NCBI GenBank assembly: GCA_016204645.1
Contig: JACQKI010000018.1
Location: 1-12,669 of the forward strand
From: Candidatus Kerfeldbacteria bacterium
Lineage (GTDB): Bacteria > Patescibacteriota > Patescibacteriia > SBBC01
Direction: 5' to 3'
DNA: 12,669 bases
Part shown: positions 1 to 6,866 of the stretch, piece by piece
How positions within the stretch are numbered: position 1 is the first letter of the stretch
How the letters are laid out: the number at the start of each line of letters is the position of its first letter
Made by a program: the position numbers and the translations under genes
Notes under the pieces: generated by a model
Database searches by the model: none
What the model was told of the DNA's origin: nothing
The model's input: only the letters and a program-made list of their open reading frames with translations

Positions 1-2425
1 CGCAGTTGTGGCACTTCATGCAGCCCTCGGCGATTTCCAGCATGGTGCCGCAGTCCGGGCAGGCCGGCGCATAGCCGACGTTGGCCACGGACAGCTTCTT
101 GCCGTTCGACTGCAGCGCGCTAACCACTGTTGGACCCGTCGGCGCCACCCCCGCCGAAGCGGGTGCTGACGCGTCCATGCTGAGGTTCAGCTGCTGCTGG
201 TTCCGCTTCAGGTGTTTTTCCAGGATCTTGCCGACCGCATCGGATAACGACAGAATCTGACCGCCTTCGTGCCAAGACACGTCCGGACCGCGAATGCCTT
301 TCAACTGGTCAACGATTTCTTCCGGAGCAATACCCGTGCGCAAAGCCAGGGAAATCATCCGGCAGATTGACTCTGACTGAGCCGCGAAGAAACCGCCGTT
401 CTTGCCGATGGTGGCGAAAACTTCAAACGGTTTGCCGTCCGGATCGTCGTTGATGGTGATGTAGAGCGAGCCGTAGGGCGTGTTGACCCGGTAGGTCGTG
501 CCGGTCAGCTGTTCTGGCCGCTCGCGCGGGGTCAGAGCGGCCAACCCAGCCACCGCCGTCGCCTGCTTATCCTGTCCAACCAACACGGTCTTACCAGTAG
601 TCAGCACTTGCTCGTCGCGGCTGCCGTCGCGGAAAATCGTAATCCCCTTGCAGCCGAGCTCGTAGGCCAGGTCGTAGACTTTGCGGACATCTTCCTCGGA
701 CGCCTCGTGCGGGAAGTTGACGGTCTTGGAAATCGAGTTGTCGACGTGCTCCTGGAACGCGGCTTGCATCCGGACGTGGTCTTCCGGAGAGCAGTCGGCC
801 GCGGTCACGAAAACTTTCTTCCACTTGTCCGGCACTTCCTTAAACTTCTGAATCGAACCCTCGTAGGCAATCCGCTCCATCAGCTCTGGTGAGTACCAAC
901 CTTCGCGCTTGGCGGTCTCCTCAAACTTCGGGTGGACGTACACCAACGAGGTACCGTCCATGACCGTCTTGGTAAAGACGATGGCGAACAGCGGCTCTAA
1001 GCCTGAGCTGCAGTCAGCGATCATCGAAATGGTGCCGGTCGGCGCGACGGTCGTCCGGGCCACGTTGCGCATCGGCAGGCCCTGTTTCTCAAACTCCGAT
1101 CCGGCATAGTTCGGGAAGTTGCCGCGCGACGCAGCCAGCTCGGACGAGGCGCGTGTGGCTTCATCGTTGATGAACTTCATGGCCTTGCGCGCCGTCTCCA
1201 GTCCGAGCTTGGAGTTGTACGGGATTTCCAGCTCGATCAGCAGGTCGGCAAAGCCCATCACGCCCAAGCCGATGCGGCGGTTGGTCAAAGTTTTCTCGGC
1301 GATCTGCCCCACCGGAAACCGGTTCATGTCAATCACGTTGTCCAAAAAGTGCACGGTCTCGACCGTCACTTTCTTGAGCCGAGCCCAGTCGATGCTGGCT
1401 TTTCCGGTTTTGGTCTTTTTCACGAAGTGGCCGAGGTTGATCGAGCCCAGGTTGCACGAGTCGTAGCCGGCCAGCCACTGCTCGCCGCAGGGGTTAGTCG
1501 CTTCCAGTGTCTCGACGTGGCGGGCCGGATTGGTGGCGTTGGCCCGGTCAATGAACAGCACGCCCGGATCGCCGGTCAACCAGGCGTGGTGGATTAGTAA
1601 ATTCCAAACCTCACGGGCATCGAGCTGGCCGGTAACCACGCCGTTGTGCGGATCAACTAAGTCGTACGATTTCCCGGCCTGCAGCGCGGCCATAAACTTC
1701 TCGGTCACGGCCACTGAGATGTTGAAGTTGCGCATCTCGTTCAGATCTTCTTTGATCTTGATGAACCCGAGGATGTCCGGGTGGTCGACGCGCAGCACGC
1801 CCATGTTGGCCCCACGCCGCGTCCCGCCCTGCTTGACGATGTCGGTGGCCGTATTGAAGATGCGCATGAACGACACCGGTCCGGAAGCCACGCCGTGCGT
1901 GGTCTTGACCAGGCTGCCCTTCGGCCGCAAGCGCGAGAACGAAAAACCAGTGCCGCCGCCGGACTGGTGGATGATGGCCTGGTGCTTGAGGGTCTCAAAA
2001 ATGCCCTCGATTGAATCCTCGACCGGCAGCACGAAGCAGGCGGATAGCTGCTGGAAGTCGCGGCCGGCGTTCATCAGGCACGGTGAGTTCGGCAGAAAGT
2101 CGCGGCTGGCGATCAGCCGCAAGAACAGCTCCTCGGTTTTTGCCACCTTGGCCGGCGTGGCTCCGTACTTGGCATCGGCCTGGGCGATGTTGTTGGCCAC
2201 CCGTCGGAACATGTCGACCGGACGCTCAGCCGGCCGGCCTTCCTTCTTTTTCAGGTACCGCTTCTCTAAAACCTTTATCGCGTTGCCGCTCATGTCGGCC
2301 AGCAGCGCCTCGTCGCTCTGACGGTGCCGCCCGTCAACCAACGCATCGGTGATTATTTCTTTGAGTTTGACGTGGTCAATGCGCTGCGACTGAACGAGCT
2401 TGCGTGGGTGGGCGGAACCGTTCAT
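1..2425 (-). CDS. nrdJ: Adenosylcobalamin-dependent (class II) ribonucleotide reductase, 3' end cut by window edge
   Basis: Reduces ribonucleotides to deoxyribonucleotides in the cytoplasm, using adenosylcobalamin to make the thiyl radical. The window holds 808 residues with no stop. Visible landmarks are SACFVLPV (128-135, redox Cys130), NPCGE (311-315, radical Cys313 and catalytic Glu315), Cys324 in DSCNLGSIN (second redox Cys) and PTGTIS (462-467). A TSCPD-type domain starts near residue 640 and a Cys-rich tail begins at 789 with CPDC, then Cys802, 805 and 808; it probably continues past the edge as a zinc-binding or redox tail. The 11-residue spacing of Cys313 and Cys324 fits class II enzymes. 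I see no N-terminal ATP-cone. The start is the first ATG after an in-frame TAA in the leader; no Shine-Dalgarno sequence is visible, so translation may depend on nrdR, which ends 24 bp upstream. No intein is seen. Identity is very secure. Confidence 0.97.
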   Translation of the reverse strand, partial: MNGSAHPRKLVQSQRIDHVKLKEIITDALVDGRHRQSDEALLADMSGNAIKVLEKRYLKKKEGRPAERPVDMFRRVANNIAQADAKYGATPAKVAKTEELFLRLIASRDFLPNSPCLMNAGRDFQQLSACFVLPVEDSIEGIFETLKHQAIIHQSGGGTGFSFSRLRPKGSLVKTTHGVASGPVSFMRIFNTATDIVKQGGTRRGANMGVLRVDHPDILGFIKIKEDLNEMRNFNISVAVTEKFMAALQAGKSYDLVDPHNGVVTGQLDAREVWNLLIHHAWLTGDPGVLFIDRANATNPARHVETLEATNPCGEQWLAGYDSCNLGSINLGHFVKKTKTGKASIDWARLKKVTVETVHFLDNVIDMNRFPVGQIAEKTLTNRRIGLGVMGFADLLIELEIPYNSKLGLETARKAMKFINDEATRASSELAASRGNFPNYAGSEFEKQGLPMRNVARTTVAPTGTISMIADCSSGLEPLFAIVFTKTVMDGTSLVYVHPKFEETAKREGWYSPELMERIAYEGSIQKFKEVPDKWKKVFVTAADCSPEDHVRMQAAFQEHVDNSISKTVNFPHEASEEDVRKVYDLAYELGCKGITIFRDGSRDEQVLTTGKTVLVGQDKQATAVAGLAALTPRERPEQLTGTTYRVNTPYGSLYITINDDPDGKPFEVFATIGKNGGFFAAQSESICRMISLALRTGIAPEEIVDQLKGIRGPDVSWHEGGQILSLSDAVGKILEKHLKRNQQQLNLSMDASAPASAGVAPTGPTVVSALQSNGKKLSVANVGYAPACPDCGTMLEIAEGCMKCHNC

Positions 2426-2449
2426 GGTGGCGAAATGTGGTTAGTTCTT

Positions 2450-2953
2450 TTAGCTGCGCGGAGTGTTAGATCGGCGCCGACCGCGCTGGCGTGAGGTCCC
2501 GCTTTTGGCGGGAAAGGAGCGAAGCTCCTCCCAGAAACTTTCGGCGTCCGTGAAAGACCGGTAGACCGAGGCGAAACGGATGTAGGCGACCGGGTCAGCC
2601 CGTTTCAACCGCTTCATGACAACCTCGCCAATCTGCTGGGAGGTGATCTCGTTTCGGCCTCGCAATTGAATGTCCCGCTCGATGACGTTGACCAGCCGCT
2701 TGAAGCCCTCGTGGGTGATCGGTCGCTTTTCCAGGGCTTTCTTCAGTCCGGCCTCAAGTTTCTCGCGGCCGTAGGGCTCGCGCCGGCCATCACGCTTGAC
2801 CACCGTCAGGTTGAGGATTTCGACTTCCTCGTAGGTGGAAAATCGGAAACCGCACTTTAAGCACTTCCGACGGCGTCGGACCGCAACGGCCTCGTTCACC
2901 AACCGGGAATCGGTTACTTTTGTGTCAATGTTGTGGCAGGCTGGACAGCGCAT
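2450..2953 (-). CDS. nrdR: Transcriptional repressor NrdR
   Basis: NrdR senses ATP/dATP and represses ribonucleotide reductase genes by binding tandem operator boxes. The 167-residue protein has the N-terminal zinc ribbon MRCPAC (Cys3, Cys6) paired with CLKC (Cys31, Cys34). An ATP-cone follows from about residue 47, containing VVKRDGRREPYGREKL. The C-terminus adds a short basic tail rich in Arg, a little longer than the usual 150-160 residues. The reading frame stays open upstream (a start at 3022 is possible), but the family always begins at MxCPxC and an AAGGAG site lies just before the ATG at 2953, so that start is chosen. It is the first gene of an operon with nrdJ and sits behind a promoter carrying two NrdR boxes, so it very likely represses itself and nrdJ. 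Confidence 0.97.
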   Translation of the reverse strand: MRCPACHNIDTKVTDSRLVNEAVAVRRRRKCLKCGFRFSTYEEVEILNLTVVKRDGRREPYGREKLEAGLKKALEKRPITHEGFKRLVNVIERDIQLRGRNEITSQQIGEVVMKRLKRADPVAYIRFASVYRSFTDAESFWEELRSFPAKSGTSRQRGRRRSNTPRS

Positions 2954-2957
2954 CAGT

Positions 2958-2963
2958 CTCCTT
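2958..2963 (-). promoter_or_regulatory. Ribosome binding site of nrdR
   Basis: AAGGAG on the minus strand, 4 bases before the ATG at 2953. It settles the choice between this start and the longer in-frame extension to 3022, and agrees with the conserved N-terminus of the family. Confidence 0.8.
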
Positions 2964-3037
2964 CTAGTGTGGCCGGGTAAACGGCCCAAAACCTGCCCCA
3001 CCAGCCAGTTCCGCAGTCCCAACCGAGCTGCTTAAAC

Positions 3038-3053
3038 CTACAATATCTTGTGT
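3038..3053 (-). promoter_or_regulatory. NrdR box, downstream copy
   Basis: The minus strand reads ACACAAGATATTGTAG. By my count it matches 13 of 16 positions of the published NrdR box consensus acaCwAtATaTwGtgt. It begins about 5 bases after the predicted transcription start of the nrdR promoter. Its centre is 33 bp, about three helical turns, from the second box, the side-by-side arrangement expected for cooperative NrdR binding. Confidence 0.8.
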
Positions 3054-3064
3054 CGCTACTGGGT

Positions 3065-3093
3065 AGTATACTACTAAATATTGGGTCAGTCAA
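3065..3093 (-). promoter_or_regulatory. Sigma-70 type promoter of nrdR-nrdJ
   Basis: On the minus strand a TTGACT -35 element (3093-3088) is followed by exactly 17 bases and a TATACT -10 element (3070-3065). Each hexamer differs from consensus at one position. Transcription would start near 3058, giving a leader of about 105 nucleotides before nrdR. The 17-base spacer contains the upstream NrdR box, so repressor and RNA polymerase should exclude each other. Confidence 0.8.
3071..3086 (-). promoter_or_regulatory. NrdR box, upstream copy inside the promoter spacer
   Basis: The minus strand reads ACCCAATATTTAGTAG, which I count as 12 of 16 matches to the NrdR box consensus, including the central ATAT-like core and the flanking C and GT. 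It fills the spacer between the -35 and -10 elements and is separated from the downstream box by 17 bases. Confidence 0.75.
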
Positions 3094-3184
3094 GAACCGC
3101 GTCCAGAACCAGCGGCAGATTGGCAACGACGTCTCGAGCAAAACAGCGACCCAACCATGATAAACCTTCTGACTCTGCCTGTCT

Positions 3185-3193
3185 TGTGGATAA
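3185..3193 (-). promoter_or_regulatory. Possible DnaA box (exact TTATCCACA)
   Basis: An exact match on the minus strand to the strong DnaA box TTATCCACA, lying between ftsZ and nrdR about 95 bp upstream of the nrdR -35 element. DnaA control of ribonucleotide reductase genes is known in E. coli, so a role here is plausible. A single 9-mer could also occur by chance, and it overlaps the weak T-tract of the ftsZ terminator candidate. Confidence 0.35.
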
Positions 3194-3221
3194 AGCAGCT
3201 ATCAGCGCCCAGCCGATAGCT
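3191..3221 (-). terminator. Probable intrinsic terminator of ftsZ
   Basis: Starting 23 bases after the ftsZ stop, the minus strand forms a 10-bp stem, AGCTATCGGC with GCTGATAGCT (one G-U pair), around a 5-base loop. It is followed by GCTTTAT. The stem is good but the T-tract is short and broken, so termination may be partial and some readthrough into nrdR is possible. Confidence 0.5.
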
Positions 3222-3244
3222 ACCAGCCGCCCGCGGTCTGCGGC

Positions 3245-4408
3245 TTACATCATTTTTTTTCTGATAAACGCTGGAATCTCGAGGTCTTCTTCCTCTTTTG
3301 TCTTGACGGGGGTTTTCGGCGGTGTGACTGGGGGTGGCGGTACTGCTGGGCGAACCAACGGGCTGGTAGCCGTCCCGGTCGCGCCTTCGAGCGGTTGGCC
3401 GAAGCTCAACGGCGTCTGAATCGTAACCTTGCGAGCGGCTGGACGGGCGTCGCCTTTTCCGAAGCCAGTGGCAATAACGGTGATTTTGACCTCGTCTTTA
3501 AGCTCTTCGTCGACCACCGCTCCGAAGATGATTTTGGCGTTGCCGTCGGCCGAGCTGGTGATCACCCGGGCGGCCTCGTTGACCTCGTGCATGCCCAGGT
3601 TTTCGCCGCCGGTGACGGTGAACAGGATACCCTTGGCGCCGTCAATCGACAGTTCGAGCAGCGGCGAGTCGATGGCGGCTTTCGCAGCTTCGACTGCCCG
3701 GCTCTCGCCGGTCGCCTGACCAATACCCATCAGCGCCGATCCCTGGTTCTCCATGATTGATTTGACGTCGGCGAAGTCAACGTTGATCAACCCCGGGACC
3801 GTGATCAGCTCGGCAATCCCCTGCACGCCCTGGCGAAGCACGTCGTCGACCGTGTCGAAGGCGTCGAGCAGCGAAGTTTTTTTGTCGATGATCTGCAGCA
3901 AGCGATCGTTCGGAACGGTGATGATGGTGTCAACTTTATCGCGCAGCTCGACAAATCCTTGTTCCGCGATCTGTCGCCGTTGCGCCCCCTCAAAGCTGAA
4001 GGGCCTGGTAACCACGCCGACGGTCAGAGCGCCGACGTCCTTGGCGATCTCCGCCACCACCGGCGCCGCGCCAGTACCCGTGCCGCCGCCGAGCCCACAG
4101 GTGATGAACACCATGTCGCTGCCCTTGAGCATGTCGTGAATCTCGTCGGCGTTCTCTTCGGCCGACTTGCGTCCCATTTCCGGGTCCATGCCCGTACCCA
4201 AGCCGCGGGTGGTCGTCTTGCCGATGTGAATTTTGTGCGGCGCCGCGTTGTGGTGCAGGGCTTGCGCATCAGTATTGACCGCCACAAAATCGATGCCTCG
4301 TATTTTCGAGCGCATCATCCGATTGACGGCTGAACCGCCAGAACCGCCGACGCCAACCACCCGTATCTTGGCGAAGGTTTCGATCTGCGGTTTAACCTCG
4401 GTCGGCAT
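3245..4408 (-). CDS. ftsZ: Cell division protein FtsZ
   Basis: Tubulin-like GTPase that polymerises into the Z-ring at mid-cell. The 387-residue protein has the N-terminal nucleotide loop GVGGSGGSAVNR (19-30), the tubulin signature GGGTGTG (107-113) and the T7 catalytic loop NVDFAD (209-214). A Pro/Thr-rich linker (about 335-374) leads to the C-terminal conserved peptide DLEIPAFIRKKM (375-386), which binds FtsA. The Ser residues in the first loop, where most bacteria have GGGGGNAVNR, are in my recollection common in Patescibacteria. The ATG at 4408 has an AAGGA site 11 bases upstream. The gene is monocistronic in appearance: its own promoter lies at 4496-4468, terminators flank it on both sides, and ftsA sits two genes upstream in a separate transcription unit. 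Its end carries a run of eight A residues coding for Lys-Lys. Confidence 0.98.
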   Translation of the reverse strand: MPTEVKPQIETFAKIRVVGVGGSGGSAVNRMMRSKIRGIDFVAVNTDAQALHHNAAPHKIHIGKTTTRGLGTGMDPEMGRKSAEENADEIHDMLKGSDMVFITCGLGGGTGTGAAPVVAEIAKDVGALTVGVVTRPFSFEGAQRRQIAEQGFVELRDKVDTIITVPNDRLLQIIDKKTSLLDAFDTVDDVLRQGVQGIAELITVPGLINVDFADVKSIMENQGSALMGIGQATGESRAVEAAKAAIDSPLLELSIDGAKGILFTVTGGENLGMHEVNEAARVITSSADGNAKIIFGAVVDEELKDEVKITVIATGFGKGDARPAARKVTIQTPLSFGQPLEGATGTATSPLVRPAVPPPPVTPPKTPVKTKEEEDLEIPAFIRKKMM

Positions 4409-4443
4409 AGTCGGGTATTTCCTTAGCCTACCGCGCTGATTGT

Positions 4444-4452
4444 TGTGGATAG
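4444..4452 (-). promoter_or_regulatory. DnaA box-like site in the ftsZ leader
   Basis: The minus strand reads CTATCCACA, one mismatch from TTATCCACA, in the transcribed leader of ftsZ, about 10-17 bases after the predicted start site. Sites with one mismatch are expected a few times by chance in a window this size, so this is only a candidate. Confidence 0.2.
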
Positions 4453-4467
4453 GCGCATTACCCCTAC

Positions 4468-4496
4468 ATTGTAAGTGTTCAATTGGTTAGTGTCAA
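4468..4496 (-). promoter_or_regulatory. Sigma-70 type promoter of ftsZ
   Basis: The minus strand has a perfect TTGACA -35 (4496-4491), a 17-base spacer and a TACAAT -10 (4473-4468). Transcription would start near 4461, about 53 bases ahead of the ftsZ ATG. This is among the closest matches to consensus that a promoter can show, and it suggests strong constitutive transcription of ftsZ. Confidence 0.85.
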
Positions 4497-4535
4497 AACC
4501 GCGCAATCCAACTGCTCCGTGCAAGCGGCAGTTAC

Positions 4536-4562
4536 AAAAAAGTGCTCGGTTAAGCCACTTTT
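4536..4562 (-). terminator. Intrinsic terminator after the ftsA operon
   Basis: The minus strand forms AAAAGTG (4562-4556) paired with CACTTTT (from 4544), around an 11-base loop, ending in a run of six T. It lies 35 bases after the stop of the last gene of the operon and before the ftsZ promoter. The A-rich 5' arm means it could also act on plus-strand transcripts. Confidence 0.7.
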
Positions 4563-4596
4563 CCATCGCATGAACACATTGGATGCTCATCGGCAG

Positions 4597-5622
4597 CTAG
4601 GACCAGCTGAATGATTTTAGAATGGCTTCGAAGGTCTCTTCCTCGCTCTCTTGACCGGTCGTCCGCAGGGTAAACCCCACTACCTGGCCGTCGTTGGTCA
4701 GGCTGACGAACAGCAGGCGCCGGGTCGATGTGCCGCCGTCGGGTACAAACCGTTCTTCGTTCAAGGTCGAGCCGTTGATGTCCAGCGGCTTGTCGTTGAG
4801 CTTGCGGTAACCGCTGGTCGAGCCGCGGACCGCATCAACCGAGGTTCCGCTCCGGACTTCGAGACGAGCGCCGGCGCCGTAGCTGACGCTGAAATCGGCC
4901 AGCGGGGACGCCTGGTAGTCGGAGCTGGCCGTCGGGTACTCGAAACGCCAACCAGACGGACTGACAAACGTTTTCAGCCGCGACGGAGGAACGGCAGCTT
5001 TCGGATCGGCAAAAAACGTCATCGCCCTGAGGTACGGTTCCACAATCGAATCCACCGGCACGTCGACGCCGCTGTCCTGGAACGGAGCGTCCCGTCGGAA
5101 CAGGACGCTGATGGTACGTGAACCCTGCTCGCGGACTTGCTTATCGCGCACGATCGCCGCTGTGACCGTCTCGGACAGCCGGAGGAACCGTACGGACGTC
5201 AGGCTGCCTTCGAGCGAGGTGCCGCGGACGCCGAGGCCTGGAAGCCCGGCTTCGCGGAGCTCCTGGGCGAAGGCCTGGTCAAAGGCGGCTGCCACCTCGA
5301 GCGTGTTCCAGTCCGTCTGGCCGCGGACCGTGACCGCGTCGGTTGCCGCTTCGCCGCACGCCGCCAGGCGGACGGTCTGCTGTCGGTCCGCCAGTTGACA
5401 GAGGTTCATGCCCGACGGCAGCGGCAGGCTGACGGCCAAATTTTGATCGTAGACGAGCGGCCAACGGTCAACTGTCGAGTTGGTAGACGTCGGATCCGTC
5501 GTCGGCGCCGGCGACGGGCGACGGCTAAAAACTGCCACCAACGTCAGCAGCACGAGTACGCCGACCACGGCCGAGACTGCTACTGTTCGGCCCGGCCGAC
5601 TCCATCCCCGGTTCGATTTCAT
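4597..5622 (-). CDS. Single-pass membrane protein of unknown function with two possible PsbP-like modules
   Basis: I do not recognise this gene. The 341-residue protein has a short basic cytoplasmic N-terminus, one membrane helix (about 14-32), a Pro/Thr/Ser-rich linker (36-50) and a large external part. The external part looks like two similar halves: about 56-204, ending VEPYLRAMTFF, and about 218-340, starting SPSGWRFEYP and ending FEAILKSFSW. A start with a lipoprotein-like or PsbP-like beta domain and an end in a short helix with an SF.F/SFSW type tail is common in uncharacterised Patescibacteria proteins; this resemblance is from memory. Its ATG overlaps the ftsA stop as ATGA, which argues for translational coupling and a role at the membrane with FtsA. 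A GTG at 5643 in the same frame would add 7 residues and is less likely. It is the last gene before a terminator. Confidence 0.85.
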   Translation of the reverse strand: MKSNRGWSRPGRTVAVSAVVGVLVLLTLVAVFSRRPSPAPTTDPTSTNSTVDRWPLVYDQNLAVSLPLPSGMNLCQLADRQQTVRLAACGEAATDAVTVRGQTDWNTLEVAAAFDQAFAQELREAGLPGLGVRGTSLEGSLTSVRFLRLSETVTAAIVRDKQVREQGSRTISVLFRRDAPFQDSGVDVPVDSIVEPYLRAMTFFADPKAAVPPSRLKTFVSPSGWRFEYPTASSDYQASPLADFSVSYGAGARLEVRSGTSVDAVRGSTSGYRKLNDKPLDINGSTLNEERFVPDGGTSTRRLLFVSLTNDGQVVGFTLRTTGQESEEETFEAILKSFSWS

Positions 5623-6863
5623 CGCAGCATGTTCTTGAACCACTGCCGCATCCGGTCGGTGACGGCGTTGACTGACGGCAGGCTGCTGATTTTCCCCAGC
5701 AGGCCGCCGCGGTCCTGGGCCCCAGCGCCCCAGGCTACTAAGCCGACGCCGGTGGTAAAAGCCGGGCTGTTAACCTTGTCAACTGCAGTCACGATACCCT
5801 GCGGCAATCCAGTCGAGGCCGGCAGGCGGAAGGCCTTCTTGGCGACCTCGAGCAGCCCGTTCAGCTGCGCGCCGCCGCCGGTCAGGACTATCCCGGCCGG
5901 CAGCATGCCAGCCCGACCGATCGACTGCAGCTCTTTGTCTGCCATCCGAAAAATTTCTTCAAGCCGGGCCTCGATGATTTCGGCCACGTGCTTGCGGGAT
6001 ACGACCGTCGGCTCGCCGCCAGCAAAATCAGCCAAGTTTATTTCTTCGCGCTTGCCGATTGAATCGGGTGCGGCTGTTCCGACTCCAAGCTTGACCTGCT
6101 CCGCCAGCTCAATCGAGGTCCGCAAGCCGATCGCGATGTCGTTGGTAATGTGTCCGGCGCCGACCGGCAGCACCTTGACGTGCAGAACGTCGCCCTCTTC
6201 AAACACCACTACGCTGGTCGTCGCCCCGCCGATGTTCACCAAGCAGACGCCGAGCTCACGCTGCCGCTTGCTCAGCGCCGCCTCGGCCGCGGCCAGCGAA
6301 CCCAAAACCAAATCGTCAATCGACAGCCCGGTTCGAAAAACCGCCTTCGTGACGCTCTTGATTTGGCCGGATAGGCCCTGGATGATCTGCGCGTCGACTT
6401 CCAGCCGCATGCCGGTCATGCCGACCGGATCCTTAATCCCACGCTGGTTGTCAACGGTGAACGTCCGGGGAATGACGTGGAGAATTTCGTAGTTTGGCGG
6501 CGTGGCTACCGTCTGGGCCGCTTCGACCACCCGTTCGACGTCGTCCTCGCGGATCTCGCCGTTGGGGCGGGACACCGCCACCACGCCGTGGCTCTCCATT
6601 GAGGCGATGTGCGTGCCGCCGACGCCCACGAATGCGTGCTCGGTCGGGATGCCGGTCATCCGCTCGACGGTCTCCAGGGCGCTGGAAATCGCGCTGACCG
6701 CGTCTTCAATGCTGGTGATCGAGCCTTTGGAAATGCCTTGGGCCTCGCGTTCGGCTGCGCCGACGACGTGAATGGTCGAGGTATTCGGTTGGACTTGGCC
6801 GACTACGACGCGAATCGTCGACGAGCCGATATCCAGGCCGGTAATGAAGCTTTCTTTAGCCAT
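5619..6863 (-). CDS. ftsA: Cell division protein FtsA
   Basis: Actin-like ATPase that tethers FtsZ filaments to the inner face of the membrane and recruits the later divisome. The 414-residue length is normal. Visible are the first phosphate loop GLDIGSSTIRVVVG (9-22), the 1C region (about 85-165), the second phosphate loop NIGGATTSVVVF (210-221), the adenosine loop region IVLTGGGAQLNGL (325-337) and an amphipathic C-terminal helix VTDRMRQWFKNML (401-413) that should bind the membrane. It starts 3 bp after the dgkA stop with no clear Shine-Dalgarno site, and overlaps the next gene by 4 bp, so it appears translated as part of an operon. Unlike the common ftsQ-ftsA-ftsZ order, no ftsQ is present here and ftsZ is in a separate unit downstream. 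Confidence 0.97.
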   Translation of the reverse strand: MAKESFITGLDIGSSTIRVVVGQVQPNTSTIHVVGAAEREAQGISKGSITSIEDAVSAISSALETVERMTGIPTEHAFVGVGGTHIASMESHGVVAVSRPNGEIREDDVERVVEAAQTVATPPNYEILHVIPRTFTVDNQRGIKDPVGMTGMRLEVDAQIIQGLSGQIKSVTKAVFRTGLSIDDLVLGSLAAAEAALSKRQRELGVCLVNIGGATTSVVVFEEGDVLHVKVLPVGAGHITNDIAIGLRTSIELAEQVKLGVGTAAPDSIGKREEINLADFAGGEPTVVSRKHVAEIIEARLEEIFRMADKELQSIGRAGMLPAGIVLTGGGAQLNGLLEVAKKAFRLPASTGLPQGIVTAVDKVNSPAFTTGVGLVAWGAGAQDRGGLLGKISSLPSVNAVTDRMRQWFKNMLR

Positions 6864-6866
6864 GGT

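Larger units (their letters stand above)
2954..3244. other. Intergenic control region between ftsZ and nrdR
   Basis: This 291-bp gap, the longest in the window, holds in transcription order the ftsZ terminator candidate, an exact DnaA box, about 95 bp without a recognised signal, the nrdR promoter with two NrdR boxes, and a leader of about 105 nucleotides ending in the nrdR ribosome binding site. I see no small gene or RNA gene in it. Confidence 0.7.

Noticed and set aside
2953..3022. N-terminal extension of NrdR by 23 residues
   Set aside because: NrdR proteins start at the zinc ribbon MxCPxC, and a good ribosome binding site precedes the internal ATG.
2954..3058. Possible cobalamin riboswitch in the nrdR-nrdJ leader, because of a GGCCACAC segment near the nrdR start
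   Set aside because: The leader is only about 105 nucleotides, shorter than the usual element, and the B12 box and conserved GCCACTG segment are not present in the right order.
3253..3260. Run of eight A residues at the end of ftsZ as a programmed frameshift site
   Set aside because: It codes for the conserved Lys-Lys of the C-terminal peptide three codons before the stop; shifting would change only the last few residues and no stimulatory structure is evident.
5714..5734. Inverted repeat CCTGGG...CCCAGG near the end of ftsA as a terminator
   Set aside because: It lies inside the conserved coding region and no T-tract follows on the minus strand.
5137..6492. Long plus-strand open frame opposite ftsA and the following gene
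   Set aside because: Composition is Arg/Ser/Pro-rich as expected from antisense reading of GC-rich genes; no family motif is visible and the minus-strand genes are certain.
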